Notes: a model not told the origin generated them from the sequence alone. Shown: positions 48,590 through 60,054, counted from the stretch's first letter. The stretch is 64,000 nucleotides of DNA from Chaetoderma sp. LZ-2023a (GCA_034401795.1 CM067363.1:29074289-29138288); one strand, 5' to 3'. Program-made: numbers and translations.

Positions 48590-49327
48590 TCACGTCCTTG
48601 CGCTCTGACTTCACAATGCATGCCGTGACCCTGTGACCCAGATAGTTAACCCGTTGACCTAAAACTCCACAGTGATATGAACAAAAATTTGTATTCCAGT
48701 ATCCACTTCATGTCCCCCACCATGCCCTAGATATTTGCTGCTTTGTCTTAAAACACATACCTTCTAGCCACTGATAATATGAATGGATTTGCCAAATTTT
48801 GCAAATTCCAAGTCGGATTCACCATCAGATTCGATTACTCCCATTCCAAGAAAAAGCATGTTATTCTAACTGGTTTATGGACAACTTGAAATCAATGCTG
48901 TTGAAGCTTGCTGCTATATTTCATGGGATCGCCAATGTATTTTTAGGGGAAGTCATTAAGGCCGCATAGGCTAGTTTGAACCTAATTTGACAGGAAAGTG
49001 TTGCTATGGAACAATAGCTTCCAGGAAAATTAGTTTCAAAATATTCACCCTACTATTTCTTACATCGATTAAAAGTATACAAAGTTATTTAAACGCTAGA
49101 TAAAATAAAGGTGACACAAATTATCTGGCGAAGTAGAGCGCCTGGCAGGAAACAAAGAGCACTGTTGAAGGTGTGAAGATTCACATGTCTGTGTTGTTAA
49201 TGGTCAAATGGTCAGCTACGCGGAAAATAGCAGCGCCACAAAGCTCTCTTAGTGAGACGCCGAATACAGGAACTAGAGGAACACAACTCGTATGGCAAAT
49301 TCGCCCTCCAATTGTTGGGAATGTAAT
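48590..49327. other. No gene recognised
   Basis: A 31-codon minus frame near 48770-48870 precedes a donor-like AAG|GTATGT but ends in a stop first. A CRE-hairpin remnant is at 48970-49050. A minor 65-codon plus frame (49173-49370) has no motif. Confidence 0.3.
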
Positions 49328-49743
49328 TGATCTTTCCAGTTTTATCTATGCCCTGTCTATCTCTAGCTAAGCTCCACCCACACCTCGCTCGTGTAAATAT
49401 TCAACATCATACCTATATAGTTTTCTGGAATTTTATGGTCAGGGAATTCAGGGATCGATCCCTGAATTCGATGGCTATCAATTTCCAGACAACTATACAG
49501 ACACTACAGCAGCAACAGCGCCCAGTCAAATTAGTTTCAAATTATTCAACAGAATGTTTATTGAATAGTAAAGCCATACATTTCGTACAACAACGCTTAG
49601 TCCGTTATCAATTAAGCGTTTGTGATGAACTTATATGTCTTAGCTTATTGATTCATGACATCATTGATTATGACGTCATGCTACACGCCGCGTAGTTGAT
49701 TATGACGTCATATGCCGGATGGATAAACTGGAAAGGTCCATTG
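49328..49743. mobile_element. CRE-hairpin MITE with internal rearrangement
   Basis: GATCTTTCCAGTTTTATCTATGCCC to AACTGGAAAGGTCCATT. The GATCGATC box has become a perfect inverted repeat around GAATTCAGGGATCGATCCCTGAATTC (49445-49470). Only the returning arm of the main hairpin is kept. Carries TGACGTCATGCTAC and ATGACGTCATATGCCGG. Confidence 0.75.
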
Positions 49744-50255
49744 GATTTTGCATTGGGTGTGCCTCTTTGCCACGTTTTTAGTTAAGTTTCAGGAAGAGTT
49801 TATTTTCCATCCATCGTATTTTCATTATAATGTCCTCAATATCTCGAGAAATTAGCAAAACGTCCCTTGACCGAGTTGGGCGGTGTTCATTTGTATACCT
49901 TTGTGTTAATTGACTACATGTCCAGCCCGAACGAAGAAGTGTATCAATTTCTTTGACGGCGTCACTTGATGAAGCCAGTTTCCATTGCCAACGTGTTTTG
50001 GAGTATAATATGTGTATCCGCTAGTTGTGTATAGAATATCCTGTGCAATTCTGAGTATTCTAGTCTCTCAGAGAGACTCTCGCGTGTCGTTACCTTCACT
50101 ATGTGAATTATTATGTTAGAATCCTGGCATTATGTTTAAGAACATTTTTAAACTATCAAAAACATCATAGTATCCTCACGTTAGTTTATCATTTCCACCA
50201 GGCTTAGCACGAGGAGGGTATCCTCTGATATGCGTAGTACAACATAGAGACTGGA
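49744..50255. other. No gene seen
   Basis: Single-copy-looking; no motif recognised on either strand. Confidence 0.3.
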
Positions 50256-50259
50256 TAGG

Positions 50260-51000
50260 AACGAATCCTCCTCCTCCTCCTAATCCTCCCGTTCCTCCTC
50301 CTCCTCCTCCTCCTCCTCCTCCTAATCCTCCGTTCCTCCTCCTCCTCCTCCTCCTCTTCCTCCTCCCCATCCTCCGTCTCCTCCTCCTCCTCCTCCTCAT
50401 CGTAATCCTCCCGTTCCTCCTCCTCCTCCTCCTCTTCCTCCTCCCCATCCTCCGTCTCCTCCTCCTCCTCCTCCGCCTCCTCGTTCTACTCTCTCCATCT
50501 CCACCCCCCCCCCCCCCTCCTCCTCATCCTCCGCCTCCTCCCTATCCTCCTCCTCCTCCGCCTCCTCCTCCTCCTCCCAATCCTCCTCCTCCTTCTGCCC
50601 CTCCTCCTCCTTATCCCGCTCCTCATCCTCATCCCGCTCCTCCTTCTCCTCCTCCCTATCCTCCTTCTCCCCATCCTCCTCCTCCGCCTGCTGCATATCC
50701 TCCTCCTCCTGCTCTATCTCCTCCTCCTCCCCCATCCTCCTCCTCCTCATTCTCCCCTCCTCCTCCTCATCCTGCTCCTCCTCACCCCGCTCCTCTTCCT
50801 CCTCCTCTTTCTCCTCCTCCTCCTTCTCCTCCTCTTCCTCCTCCTCCACATCCTCTTCCTCCCCCTCCTCCTCATCACGCTCCTCATCCTCATCCCGCTC
50901 CTCCTCCTCATCCTCATCCCCGTCCCTCTCCTCCTCCTCCGCTTCCTCCCCTTCTCCTCCTCTTCCTCCTCCTCCCCATCCTCCAACATCGTCGTGTCGT
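50260..51000. repeat. (CCT)n polypyrimidine tract next to the gap
   Basis: CCT/CTC trinucleotides with TCCTCCCCATCC variants for about 740 bp, running directly into the N gap. Glu- and Arg-rich minus frames are repeat translations. Confidence 0.97.
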
Positions 51001-51500
51001 NNNNNNNNNNNNNNNNNNNNNNNNNNNNNNNNNNNNNNNNNNNNNNNNNNNNNNNNNNNNNNNNNNNNNNNNNNNNNNNNNNNNNNNNNNNNNNNNNNNN
51101 NNNNNNNNNNNNNNNNNNNNNNNNNNNNNNNNNNNNNNNNNNNNNNNNNNNNNNNNNNNNNNNNNNNNNNNNNNNNNNNNNNNNNNNNNNNNNNNNNNNN
51201 NNNNNNNNNNNNNNNNNNNNNNNNNNNNNNNNNNNNNNNNNNNNNNNNNNNNNNNNNNNNNNNNNNNNNNNNNNNNNNNNNNNNNNNNNNNNNNNNNNNN
51301 NNNNNNNNNNNNNNNNNNNNNNNNNNNNNNNNNNNNNNNNNNNNNNNNNNNNNNNNNNNNNNNNNNNNNNNNNNNNNNNNNNNNNNNNNNNNNNNNNNNN
51401 NNNNNNNNNNNNNNNNNNNNNNNNNNNNNNNNNNNNNNNNNNNNNNNNNNNNNNNNNNNNNNNNNNNNNNNNNNNNNNNNNNNNNNNNNNNNNNNNNNNN
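51001..51500. other. Assembly gap (500 N)
   Basis: Exactly 500 N, so probably a placeholder of unknown true length. It follows a polypyrimidine repeat and could hide sequence of the carboxypeptidase gene. Confidence 1.
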
Positions 51501-51679
51501 GCATGACACGTGTGTTGCATCTCTCTGCTGTCACATTTTATTCACGTGTTCTTCAGTTGCTTAGCATGGATTCTTTCTGCTGAATATTAGGCCTACTATT
51601 AATCTCGACATACTCCTTTGTGTCATTCCTACACACCATCTACGAAAATCTGATTCCGAGTTAGAAAAGGTGACAATGA

Positions 51680-52011
51680 ACCGTTCCATTTTTAGCTATG
51701 CCCCGCCCATCACTAGCTAAGCTCCACCCACACCTCGCTCGTGTTGGGATCGATCGATCGATCTCTGAAGACCGTGACTATCAACTACACAGGTAAACTG
51801 TTGAATATTTTGAAACTGATTTGACTGGGTGCTGTTGCAAATTAGTTTCAAAATATTCAACATCATGTTTATTAAATAGCAAAGAATTACATGGCGGTCT
51901 ATATGGAACCCTTTGTGGCGTAATGATTATGACGTCATCATACACGCGCTGAGCTGATTATGATGTCATACGAGGTCTGATGATGGATGGATACTCTGGA
52001 AAGGTGAATTC
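51680..52011. mobile_element. CRE-hairpin MITE of the tandem-array subtype
   Basis: TTCCATTTTTAGCTATGCCCCGCCC to GGATACTCTGGAAAGGTGAATTC. Shares with the array copies the segments TACACGCGCTGAGCTGATTATGA and ACGAGGTCTGATGATGGATGG, so it is a close relative of the array MITE. The hairpin loop is deleted at 51837. Confidence 0.75.
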
Positions 52012-52554
52012 CAGTTTCTGATGAAGCAACAGCCTGATTAACAGTCCCTTTAAGTGAATTGTCAGTTGGTGAGAAGTTTTGTTTCGTTTCGTACGGCAAA
52101 TGGAAAATGCATGCACAATGCTTTAGAATGGCTTCGGCGCCAATTGCCAACCAGTTCATTTTGTCTAGAAAGAGAACGGGACGTCCCCGCGAATAATGTG
52201 GCGGATTTAGAACAAAGAATACGCCAATGACCATTGGCAGAACTGAAATGAGCATAGTCACATCATTAGTCCGGACTGATCGCTGAAGCATTCTGCGAAG
52301 GCAAACAGCCAAGAACCCCAATACAGTTGGTTACTCCACGCAAAGGTTCTAAAATCCATTGCGATTCAAGACTTTGTATGTATCCGAATAAACCTTACGA
52401 AGTTCGAGTTCGGGCGGAGCCATAGCTGCTTTCCAATTTCGATGATGCTTCATGCCAAATGATGTAATGATCTATACAAACCTGTTGCCATGTTTCCCAT
52501 AAATAAAATTAGTTAGCACCTGGTCTACTATGGTAATATGTGATATTTCCTTAC
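52012..52554. other. Intron sequence; unassigned minus frame
   Basis: Downstream of the last visible carboxypeptidase exon. A minus frame (52330-52014) encodes a hydrophobic stretch (TMLISVLPMVIGVFFVLNPP) and ends inside the MITE; no family recognised. I searched here for the carboxypeptidase exon bearing the catalytic Glu and did not find it. Confidence 0.3.
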
Positions 52555-52627
52555 ACAGCATGTCGCCAGGTTTCCCAACTCTGAATGTTGCTCTCATTGC
52601 GTCCCGTGCAGCATTAGCTACCCGCAA
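52555..52627 (-). CDS. M14 carboxypeptidase exon (c)
   Basis: 73 nt between ..TTTATCAG| and |GTAAGG. Encodes LRVANAARDAMRATFRVG and KPGDML plus one base. This corresponds to the helix and strand after the active-site His exon in carboxypeptidase A (the VA..A..A+...+.VG pattern). Enters in phase 0, matching the phase-0 donor of exon b, and leaves in phase 1, where family members have a Tyr codon split (TY|..ASG). Short and weak alone; order, phase and strand make it convincing. Confidence 0.7.
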
Positions 52628-52844
52628 CTGATAAATAAATATGCCCAAATTTTAAATTAAATACATAAATAAATATATTAATATGTAATTAAATCAGTAA
52701 AGTCGAGCAACCGACAAACCTACAGACTGACCGGACCATAGGTGGCAAGAGCGCCCAGTGAAATTATTCTGGGTATACACCACCCGATTCTAGCCTTCCT
52801 GATAAGAAATTGACCGGCCAGTTGGTGTTAATCTGGTGGTGTAT

Positions 52845-53209
52845 GGTGTAAGCAATTTACTAAATTACGGGTCAGTGCACACAGCCTTGAAATCGAAGTA
52901 GGCAGACATAATAAGGTACCACTTGAATGTAGACTATGCAAAATGTGTAACACTGGGCACATTGAGGATGAGAAGCATTTTCTCATCAACTGCTCGGCGT
53001 ACAGCACGGAACGACGAATTCTCCTCAAAACAATTAACTCATACAGTAACATATCAACTATGAACGACGAGGAGAAATTCGTCTTTCTAATGTCATGTAA
53101 CGCCGGAGATACTGAGGTATCAAAAACCGTAATTCCATTTGTACAGTCGTGCCTGATAAGACGTCAGACGCAGCTTAATGGAATTGCTAATGATGATATG
53201 CCTCTGTGA
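52845..53209 (+). pseudogene. Non-LTR retrotransposon C-terminal fragment
   Basis: Open frame: FTKLRVSAHSLEIEVGRHNK, then CRLCKMCNTGHIEDEKHFLI, NCSAYSTERR and a tail ending NDDMPL* at 53209. The CxxC...H(4)C pattern (C-x2-C..HFLINC) is the terminal zinc-knuckle-like block of CR1-like LINE ORF2 proteins. AT-rich 3' UTR follows with GT-rich T runs to about 53440. Different from the LINE at 6585-7480, though the terminal block is similar. Confidence 0.75.
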
Positions 53210-53841
53210 CCATAGCAATCATAACAACATACTGATCTACTACCCAACCTAGCTGCGGCTGTCCTAAACTTAGGGTTTTTGCTGGGTTTTTTGTTGTTGT
53301 TTTTTTGTTTTTTTGACTGCTTATGTATATATTGTGTGTTTGTACATTTTATTTTATATATCTTTTACGTATATATTTCATTGTTTTATTGTCTGTGTGC
53401 GAATACCACATTGTGTGGGTTTTTTTATTGTAATAAATCGAGTAATTGAGGCCTTCTACCGACTGAAAATGTACGTCAGTCGGCCGATGAGCGCCAATTA
53501 GAAATATTAATTATGAGTCGGACCTACCCGATCAGACTCAGCTGTCCTGTTTTGATATATATGGTGGCCCAAGAATTGAGCCTGGCCAAATAAATCGTCG
53601 GTGTTCATGCAGTCAATCAAGGATTTACACTTACTCACGTGACAACAATCAGTGTTTCAAGATGGCACGTGTATCTGAATTATACCTTCTTTATTTGACT
53701 ACCGTGACAATTTTACGTGACGCCGCAATGTTTTCCTTTGCCTCAAGTAGCTTTCGCGCGTGCTGTCATACACCAGCGATGCTGACACCACGTTTCAACA
53801 AATTCCATTTCGCTTTCTGTATTGGTCCAGTATGATATGTT

Positions 53842-54083
53842 GTTGTTTGCCCTGTAGGTGGGGCCTAGAATACACCTTCCGTATCCTCTGCGTGTCGTAG
53901 GAGGGGACTAAAGGAGGTAAGGGTGAGGTAACCCTGACAGAAACCTTGAGTGCTGCAGACGGAGGTTCCAGGCGCACGGCGCACTCTAATAAGCCATGGA
54001 TCCACGTACTTAACGCTTATGATCATGTCGATAGTCACTTACAGGACTGGCGGTATGATCAGCGAACGAAAAGAAGAAGAATA

Positions 54084-54159
<76 letters not shown>

Positions 54160-54160
54160 G
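53842..54160 (+). mobile_element. SINE-like repeat ending in (GTT)n
   Basis: Starts about CCTGTAGGTGGGGCCTAGAA, has GTGTCGTAGGAGGGGACTAAA (53892), and ends TGATCAGCGAACGAAAAGAAG then (GTT)n (54084-54160). Its last 25 bases match the 3' end of the LINE at 44176-46040 (TGATACCAGCGATCGAAAAG, 45984). No clear pol III box was identified, so a truncated LINE derivative remains possible. Confidence 0.5.
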
Positions 54161-54499
54161 AGCTTAGATCTTACACTGGCAATAAATGGGAAATTAATTG
54201 GATGTGTACCATGTTAAAATAGCTCAACGTGGTTCGCACTTTGCTCGCTAGGAGGCGCGTGATTCATAGTTTGGTAGCTAGGGGCATGCCTTACTGCCAG
54301 CGACATTGTCGGGTGTTGTATGACCGGCCCCCTTTAGCAGTACACCCTGCTGAGTGTTCGTCTGCCCAAATACTGCAGAAAAGCGGATAGTTGGGTCTGA
54401 TCGGGATTAATTGGTTGGTGTATACACAGAATAACGATAAAAATTAAATAATCTACAAAATAATTATTAATTTGTAAATAAGTTTGAGAATTCAATCTA

Positions 54500-56370
54500 T
54501 TGGTTTCAAATGGTTAAGACAGTTGAGTGTCTTGTCACGTGTTTACATAATCACAATCTGCTGAATCACAATCAGGCCTTTCGTGTAGACGTCCTGACAG
54601 GTATCTCAGACCATGAAACTGTGTTTGCAGAATTCAATCTTCGACTCATCCAAGTCAAGCAGAAACCACGTCCAGTATCCTTGTATAACAAACTAGACCG
54701 GGACAGTATTCGCAGTGACTTGGCCGGTACAACGACCGTGATACAGAACATGTACGCGGAAACCACATATAGGGTCAGAAATATGTGGAAGCAGTTCAAA
54801 AGTACTATAAAGGACGACATCCAGAAACACGCCACCCCCCCCCCCCCCCACACACACACCCCCACCCCACCCCATCGGCATCACAGTGAATGGTGTGGAG
54901 AGGCTCATAAGCAACCTTAATGCATATAAGGCCTGTGGTTCGGATCAGATAACCCACAGCATGCTCAAGTCACTGAAATAGCGCCTATACTAACCATGAT
55001 CTGTTGTAACAGCATGCAAACTGGCGAGCTGCCAGAAGACTGGCGTACTGCTCTTGTGTCTCCGGCATACAGGAAAGGCCCAACATACTTAGCCGAATAC
55101 TACAGACCAATCTCGCTGACAAGTGTTTGCTGTAAGATACTGGAACACATCATTACCAATAACATCATGAACCATGGCGAGTAAAGCAATATGTTCTACC
55201 CATTAAAGCACAGTTTCTGGAAGAGCAGGTCCTGTGAAACCCAACAAATTGAATTTGCTGACGAAGTCTCCACCTTCCTTGAAGACGGGAAACAAACCGA
55301 TGTCTTAATGATGGATTTTGCAAAAGCATTTGACAAAGTCAGCCACGGCTTACTGACTAAAACTACGACACTATGGCATTTGTGGAATCGGTAATTGGCT
55401 TAAAAACCGACAGCAAAGTGTTGTTGTGGATGGAGAGGTGTCCGGTTCTGTGAATGTCGAATATGGAGTACCACAAGGCTATGTGTTTGGACCCTGCGTA
55501 TTCCTCTAATACATCAACGATCTTCCAGCTAAACTAATATCCAGAATTCGTCTTTTCACGGATGACGCAATAGCCTATCTCTGCATCTCATCTCCCGAAG
55601 ACTCTGAAGATCTCCAGAGCGACCTAACCATGATGGGTAGTGGGCAAAACGCTAGTGCATGGTATTTCACCCTGCCAAAATGCACTGTCCTATCGATCAC
55701 CGACAAAAGTACGCTAATCGACACTCTGCATAAACTGCATGGCCATGCTATAGAGTCCATATCAGCCGTGAAATACCTTGAGCTAACAATCTCCGCGACC
55801 TTAAATGGGACCAAGTCATCACAGACATATGTTATAAGGCAAACATAACTCTTGCTTTCCTGTGGTGCAATGTCAATATTGCGTCAACATTCATCAAATA
55901 GCAAGCATTTAGGACCCTTGTGCGCGCCATCGTCGAATATGCAAGTGCTGTATGGGACCCATACACACAGGCGAACATTCACAAAATTCAGATGGTCCAA
56001 AGATGAGCTGCCCGATACGTCACAACTAGATCTCGCAATACACCAAGCGTATCAGATATGGTCACGCACCCGAAGTGGCGACCTCCGCAAAGAAGACGAC
56101 AAGATGCTAGCCTCTGTATGCTTTACAAGACCTCGCATAAGCAAGTAACTATCAACTATGATGGAAAACTGTTCAAACCAAATCGCAGATCTCGAAACAC
56201 ACATGAATACTCCTTTCAGATCCCGCGTTGTCGTAGAGAAGCACGCAAGATGTCGTTCTTCCCGAGGACTATCTGTGACTGGAATGTCATATCATATATG
56301 ATGTTGCCGCTGCAAGCACCTTTGGCACATGCAAAGCCAAGGTGCTGCCCAGGCGTAAGTGAGTAGGGTG
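54500..56370 (+). pseudogene. CR1/Jockey-like non-LTR retrotransposon, multiply disrupted
   Basis: Starts at the end of the endonuclease (RVDVLTGISDHETVFAEFNL, 54570), then a linker and LISNLNAYKACGSDQITHSM (54903). RT motifs: LPEDWRTALVSPAYRKG, YYRPISLTSVCCKILEHII (55030-55160), VLMMDFAKAFDKVSHGLL (55303), VEYGVPQGYVFGPCVF (55458) and IRLFTDDAIAYL (55546; FADD variant). The C-terminal part has LVRAIVEYASAVWDPY (55918) and FFPRTICDWN (56250). Stops, frame changes and a C-run/CA insertion (54834-54870) inactivate it. The 5' end is missing. Confidence 0.85.
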
Positions 56371-56640
56371 CCAAAAACTGTAAATATTGTACATAAACAG
56401 ACTTTCATTAGCCTGGGTTTTTTAAAGAGACAATCCTACATGTATATCATTTATCGTCTTTCTGATCCATCTTCTTCATGCGTACACACCCACAAACTAG
56501 CAGAATCATCAGCAAGTTGAAGGAGGCTAGTCAACAGGAAGAAAAAGTAGAAGAAGAAGAAGAAGAAGAAGAAGAAGAAGAAAGAAGAATCTTCTGCCAG
56601 TTTAGTAAAAGCAAATCAACGGTGGCGATAGCTACTAATA
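56371..56640. other. LINE 3' flank and (GAA)n
   Basis: Probable LINE 3' UTR followed by an A/GAA-rich tract at 56540-56590. Confidence 0.5.
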
Positions 56641-57079
56641 TTAGGCTTGTGCGAGTATTGCATTGAGTGATCATGATCGATTATTTAAGAATAATCGTGA
56701 TTATTCGATTAATCAGCCTCAGTAAAAATTACCCAGACACGGCAACAGAAGCTTATCAATAACAAAAGCTGCAATGGTCGATTTGCAGGTATTTTTGAAA
56801 ATGTATCACTGGAATTCCTGGCTCGAGAGCAGTCATTCCAGTGACACATTTTCAAAAATAGTCTTCTCCTGGCCTGCACATGGGCATACATTCACAAAGC
56901 AAAATGTCAATATTTGTGACCATTCTCATTAAAAAGTAATAAAAAGGTGGGAATTGAAATATTTTATTCAGTAGAGATTATTCATGATTAATCTGATTAT
57001 ATAATATTTAATCATATAAATTTACGATTTAAAAGATAATCGCGATTTTTTATTTAATTGCATAATCGCGCAAGCCTAA
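56641..57079. mobile_element. TIR element, non-autonomous (AGGCTTG ends)
   Basis: Left TTAGGCTTGTGCGA (56642) and right TCGCGCAAGCCTAA (57065-57078) are inverted. Subterminal ATAATCG/CGATTAT repeats follow inward. The interior includes a TTAA-type MITE hairpin (56755-56885). It ends only 14 bp before the splice donor of carboxypeptidase exon b. Confidence 0.6.
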
Positions 57080-57092
57080 CGAATATACTTAC

Positions 57093-57285
57093 AATTTCCT
57101 GGTAGTTGTCTACCGGCTTATAGGAGGAGAATCCATACGGGGTTAGAATCATCTGGCTGAACGAGTGCAAGGAGATGAATGCCTTTCTTCTCTGTGACGG
57201 TGTGTTAAACATGGCATTAGCAAACCTTGACGTTTCCACTTCAGAGAAAGCTTTTGTTCCATGGTAAGTAGGATTGCATAGAGCG
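57093..57285 (-). CDS. M14 carboxypeptidase exon (b), zinc-ligand exon
   Basis: 193 nt between CACCTCCCAG| and |GTAAGT. Encodes SSSALCNPTYHGTKAFSEVE, then TSRFANAMFNTPSQRRKAFI and SLHSFSQMILTPYGFSSYK, then PVDNYQEI. NPxxYHGxxAFSExE is the M14A pattern. SLHSFSQ supplies the third zinc ligand (His196 in bovine CPA numbering) and Ser197, with Tyr198 as Phe. ALC holds the partner of the family disulfide. It enters in phase 1 (G|GT = Gly with exon a) and leaves in phase 0. The product is likely a secreted metallocarboxypeptidase removing C-terminal residues, but the specificity region is not visible. Confidence 0.9.
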
Positions 57286-57329
57286 CTCGATGAACCTGGG
57301 AGGTGACATTATGAGATTACAAACATAGT

Positions 57330-57461
57330 AGTAGTAGAAGTCATCGACGTCGTCGTCGTTGTCGTCGTCGTCCTCCTTGTCACGATATTAGCAGCAGTAG
57401 CAGCAGCAGCAGTAGTAGCAGCAGCAGCAGCAACAGTAGTAGTAGTAGTAGTAGTAGTAGT

Positions 57462-57514
<53 letters not shown>

Positions 57515-57580
57515 TAGTAGCAGCAGCAGCAGCAGCAGCCGCAGCAGCAGCAGCAGCAGCAGCAATAATAGTAGTAGACG
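57330..57580. repeat. (GTC)n, (AGC)n and (AGT)n trinucleotide tract
   Basis: Trinucleotide array in the intron between exons a and b; poly-Leu and poly-Cys frames are artefacts. Confidence 0.95.
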
Positions 57581-57639
57581 CTGTCGTTGTTGCTACTCAC
57601 TTTCAAATGATATAGATGAAAGAATAATGTGAACTAGAG

Positions 57640-58139
57640 AACATTTTCTAAAGTAACTGTAAATCTGAGATGTCTGGCCATTAAGACATAGTATAAGCCC
57701 GTTTCTTATATGCCCTTTGAACACGGGTGGTGCTAATTCGATAAAAAAAACACCTCTAGGTGTAATCGTAGTTCATAGATCCAAAGTTGAAATTTTTATA
57801 GGTTTACATTGGGCATGGAAAAGATGATTTCTCGAAAACTGATAGCGTTGACCGCTAAAAGGTCACCTTGACCCAAAAGGATCAAATAAGGTGTCTTCTA
57901 AGATGCTCTTTAAGGTTTTTGCTGAAAGGGAGGTCAATTATGCCAAACATGAATATTGAAAACTTTGACCCGTGAATAATCTTGATCCCAAGGGAGATAT
58001 TAAAATTTCTATTTAGAATTATTTATGTTCTAGAATCTGACCAGGTTTGAGGAGAATTGAAATAAAACTCTAAGAGAAAATGCAGTTCAAATATTGCTCC
58101 TATATGTAAAATATTACGACCCTCTAGTAGTAAAACTGT
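57640..58139. repeat. Dispersed repeat block, copy 1 (partner 60440-61290)
   Basis: ACTGTAAATCTGAGATG, GGTTTACATTGGGCATGGA, CAAATAAGGTGTCTTC, CCCAAGGGAGATATTAAAAT and ATAAAACTCTAAGAG all recur in order at 60468-61262. This copy lacks the MITE found in the partner. The LINE copy at 58140 interrupts its right side. Confidence 0.75.
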
Positions 58140-60050
58140 CAGCAGAGCAGAAAGCGTTACGGCTGCGTATCTATCAAAGTGACCAAAGTGAAGACCGCGC
58201 CAAACTACGTCGCGAGCCAGTGCAATAACATTCTGCGCCACATTAGCGAACGCTTAAAAGATCTATGCGCAACTCTGAAGGACACTTTCTCGGATCTGAC
58301 CTGGGAAAAGCCGAGGCGATTCGAGAATGGTTCAAGAAACAGTTCACTGACAACGATGATGAGACCATGAACCCGTTCTCATGAGACCCCAGGCCATTAC
58401 TAACACTTATTAAAACAGCAGAAGTTGAGAAGGCACATAAAGCCCTGAACATGGCCGTGCATCTGGACCTGATGGCATGAGCAATTAACTATTCAAATAT
58501 GCAAGTGACATTATCTCAAAACCGATCACGCACCTAGCAAGTGACATTATCTCAAAACCGATCACACACCTAAACAATTCGGCTTTTATGCACCACCTTC
58601 CCATCAACGATGTGGGCCTAGGCACCCTTATCGCACTACCCAAACCCAGGAATCCACCTGTCCCCAGCCAATCTGTGGCCCATTGTGCTCCTCAAAAGCA
58701 TACGGAAAATCCTATCCAATGTTACTCTATGGAGCATCCGAGACAAGATCGATGACTTCCCCGGATCATGCCAAAGTGGCTTCAAACGTGTACGCAGCTG
58801 CGCAGACAGTGTATGGGCTCAACGCATGCTTGTGGCGGTAGTCATGTCCAAACACTGGGATTTCTACAAGATGGGAATTGACATGTCACAAGCCTTCGCC
58901 ATAATTAAACGCTGAAAGACACTAGATGTACTACGCCAGACCAGTTGCAATGAAGATGACCCACGACTAGTGAGACTACTGCTTGCAGATGGCAAGCTGA
59001 GAGTACGGGTCAAGTCAGTGAATTCTGTAGAGTTTGAGACATCGATCGGCTCCCCACAGGGAGATGGTCTATCTCCGGTGTTTTTCACCTGTTACCATGC
59101 TGCTGCATTGAAATCCGTGCGGGAATGTTCCACAAGTCCTCCCCCCACCCAACCCCACCCCACCAGTGTCAATACTGGGTATGCCGCTAGAGATGGAATA
59201 TTCCCACGATAGGGACTTCATAGACGAGGAAAAGAAACCACTTGAGGATCTTCTCCCTACAGCTGCAAGCAAACTAAAAATTGAGAATCTCTTAATGAAT
59301 GAATCCAAATCAGAGTTCACCCACATATACCTTTCTACAAAGCATGAAATTAAAGAAAATGATAACCCACTTCGCGGCGGCGGACCATGGAGGAAAGGTA
59401 AAATCCTGAGCTCACTGCTTTGCAGTACTGCTGACATTGCTGCACTATGCGTCTTGGGGAACATAGCTTTCCAGTCCTTCTGGAAGCTATGGATTCGTAG
59501 ATCAAAGCTGCCCTTGACAAAAAGGCAACGTTTATACAACGCAACCTGCGTGTCCTTGATGCTGTATAATTGCAACAGCAGGGCAGCTCAAAAGGAATCT
59601 CTAGACAAACCTGATGCATGCCACCGCAAACACATACGCACCATCACTGAACCCCGATGGCCAGATAGCATAATTTTCAATGATGCATTATACATGATAT
59701 GTAATACTTCGCCAGTGTCCGTAAAATTCACCCAGCAAAGATCTTTGCTGGGTGACTTTTACGGACACCGGCGAAGTACTACATTTTTGGCCAGAAGATA
59801 CACCAGCACAGAGAGCCTTGGAATTCGCTTTACTCGGAGCCAGCAAATGCAAAGCCACGAGAGGACGTCATTGCATAAATCTACTAAGCATGCTATGATG
59901 TGACCTCAAGAAAGTAGGCCTCGGTGCACTCAAGTCAAGAATGGACCTGAGGAAGCTAAGGATTTCCGCTGAGCACAAGACACAGTGGGCAAAGCGAAGA
60001 TGGACTGATTGCTGCTGTGCGGTGTTTCTACTACTACATCCGCAGAATAC
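58140..60050 (+). pseudogene. RTE-like non-LTR retrotransposon, 3' two-thirds
   Basis: RT pieces: KMGIDMSQAFAIIKR (58870), LLLADGKLRVRVKSV (58975), FETSIGSPQGDGLSPVFFTC (59035). MEYSHDRDF (59180) is a decayed YADD region, then EEKKPLEDLLPTAASKLKIE and YLSTKHEIKENDNPLRGG. The C-terminal block is RQRLYNATCVSLMLYNCNS, HIRTITEPRWPDS and a decayed GHVLRMPEDTPAQ-type end near 59795. Lesions include a 36-bp tandem duplication (58501-58572), frameshifts and a 74-bp inverted duplication (59705-59778). Same family as 2110-3270, 12788-13050 and 44059-44175. Confidence 0.85.
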
Positions 60051-60054
60051 AGTA

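Larger units (their letters stand above)
52770..54432. mobile_element. Putative TIR-bounded DNA element containing other insertions
   Basis: Left CTGGGTATACACCACCC (52770) and right GGTTGGTGTATACACAG (54415-54431) are inverted over about 16 bp. The same end sequence, GGGTATACACCACCCG, is at 63222. The interval contains a LINE C-terminus and a SINE-like repeat, so boundaries may be coincidental members of one family. Confidence 0.35.

Noticed and set aside
48770-48870. 31-codon minus frame ending before a GTATGT donor-like site
   Set aside because: It stops in frame before the donor, with no acceptor and no homology.
52014-52330. 127-codon minus frame with a hydrophobic stretch, considered as a membrane-protein exon or the missing carboxypeptidase exon
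   Set aside because: Its C-terminal end is MITE sequence, no carboxypeptidase motif (DWA..ELRD) is present, and no family was recognised.
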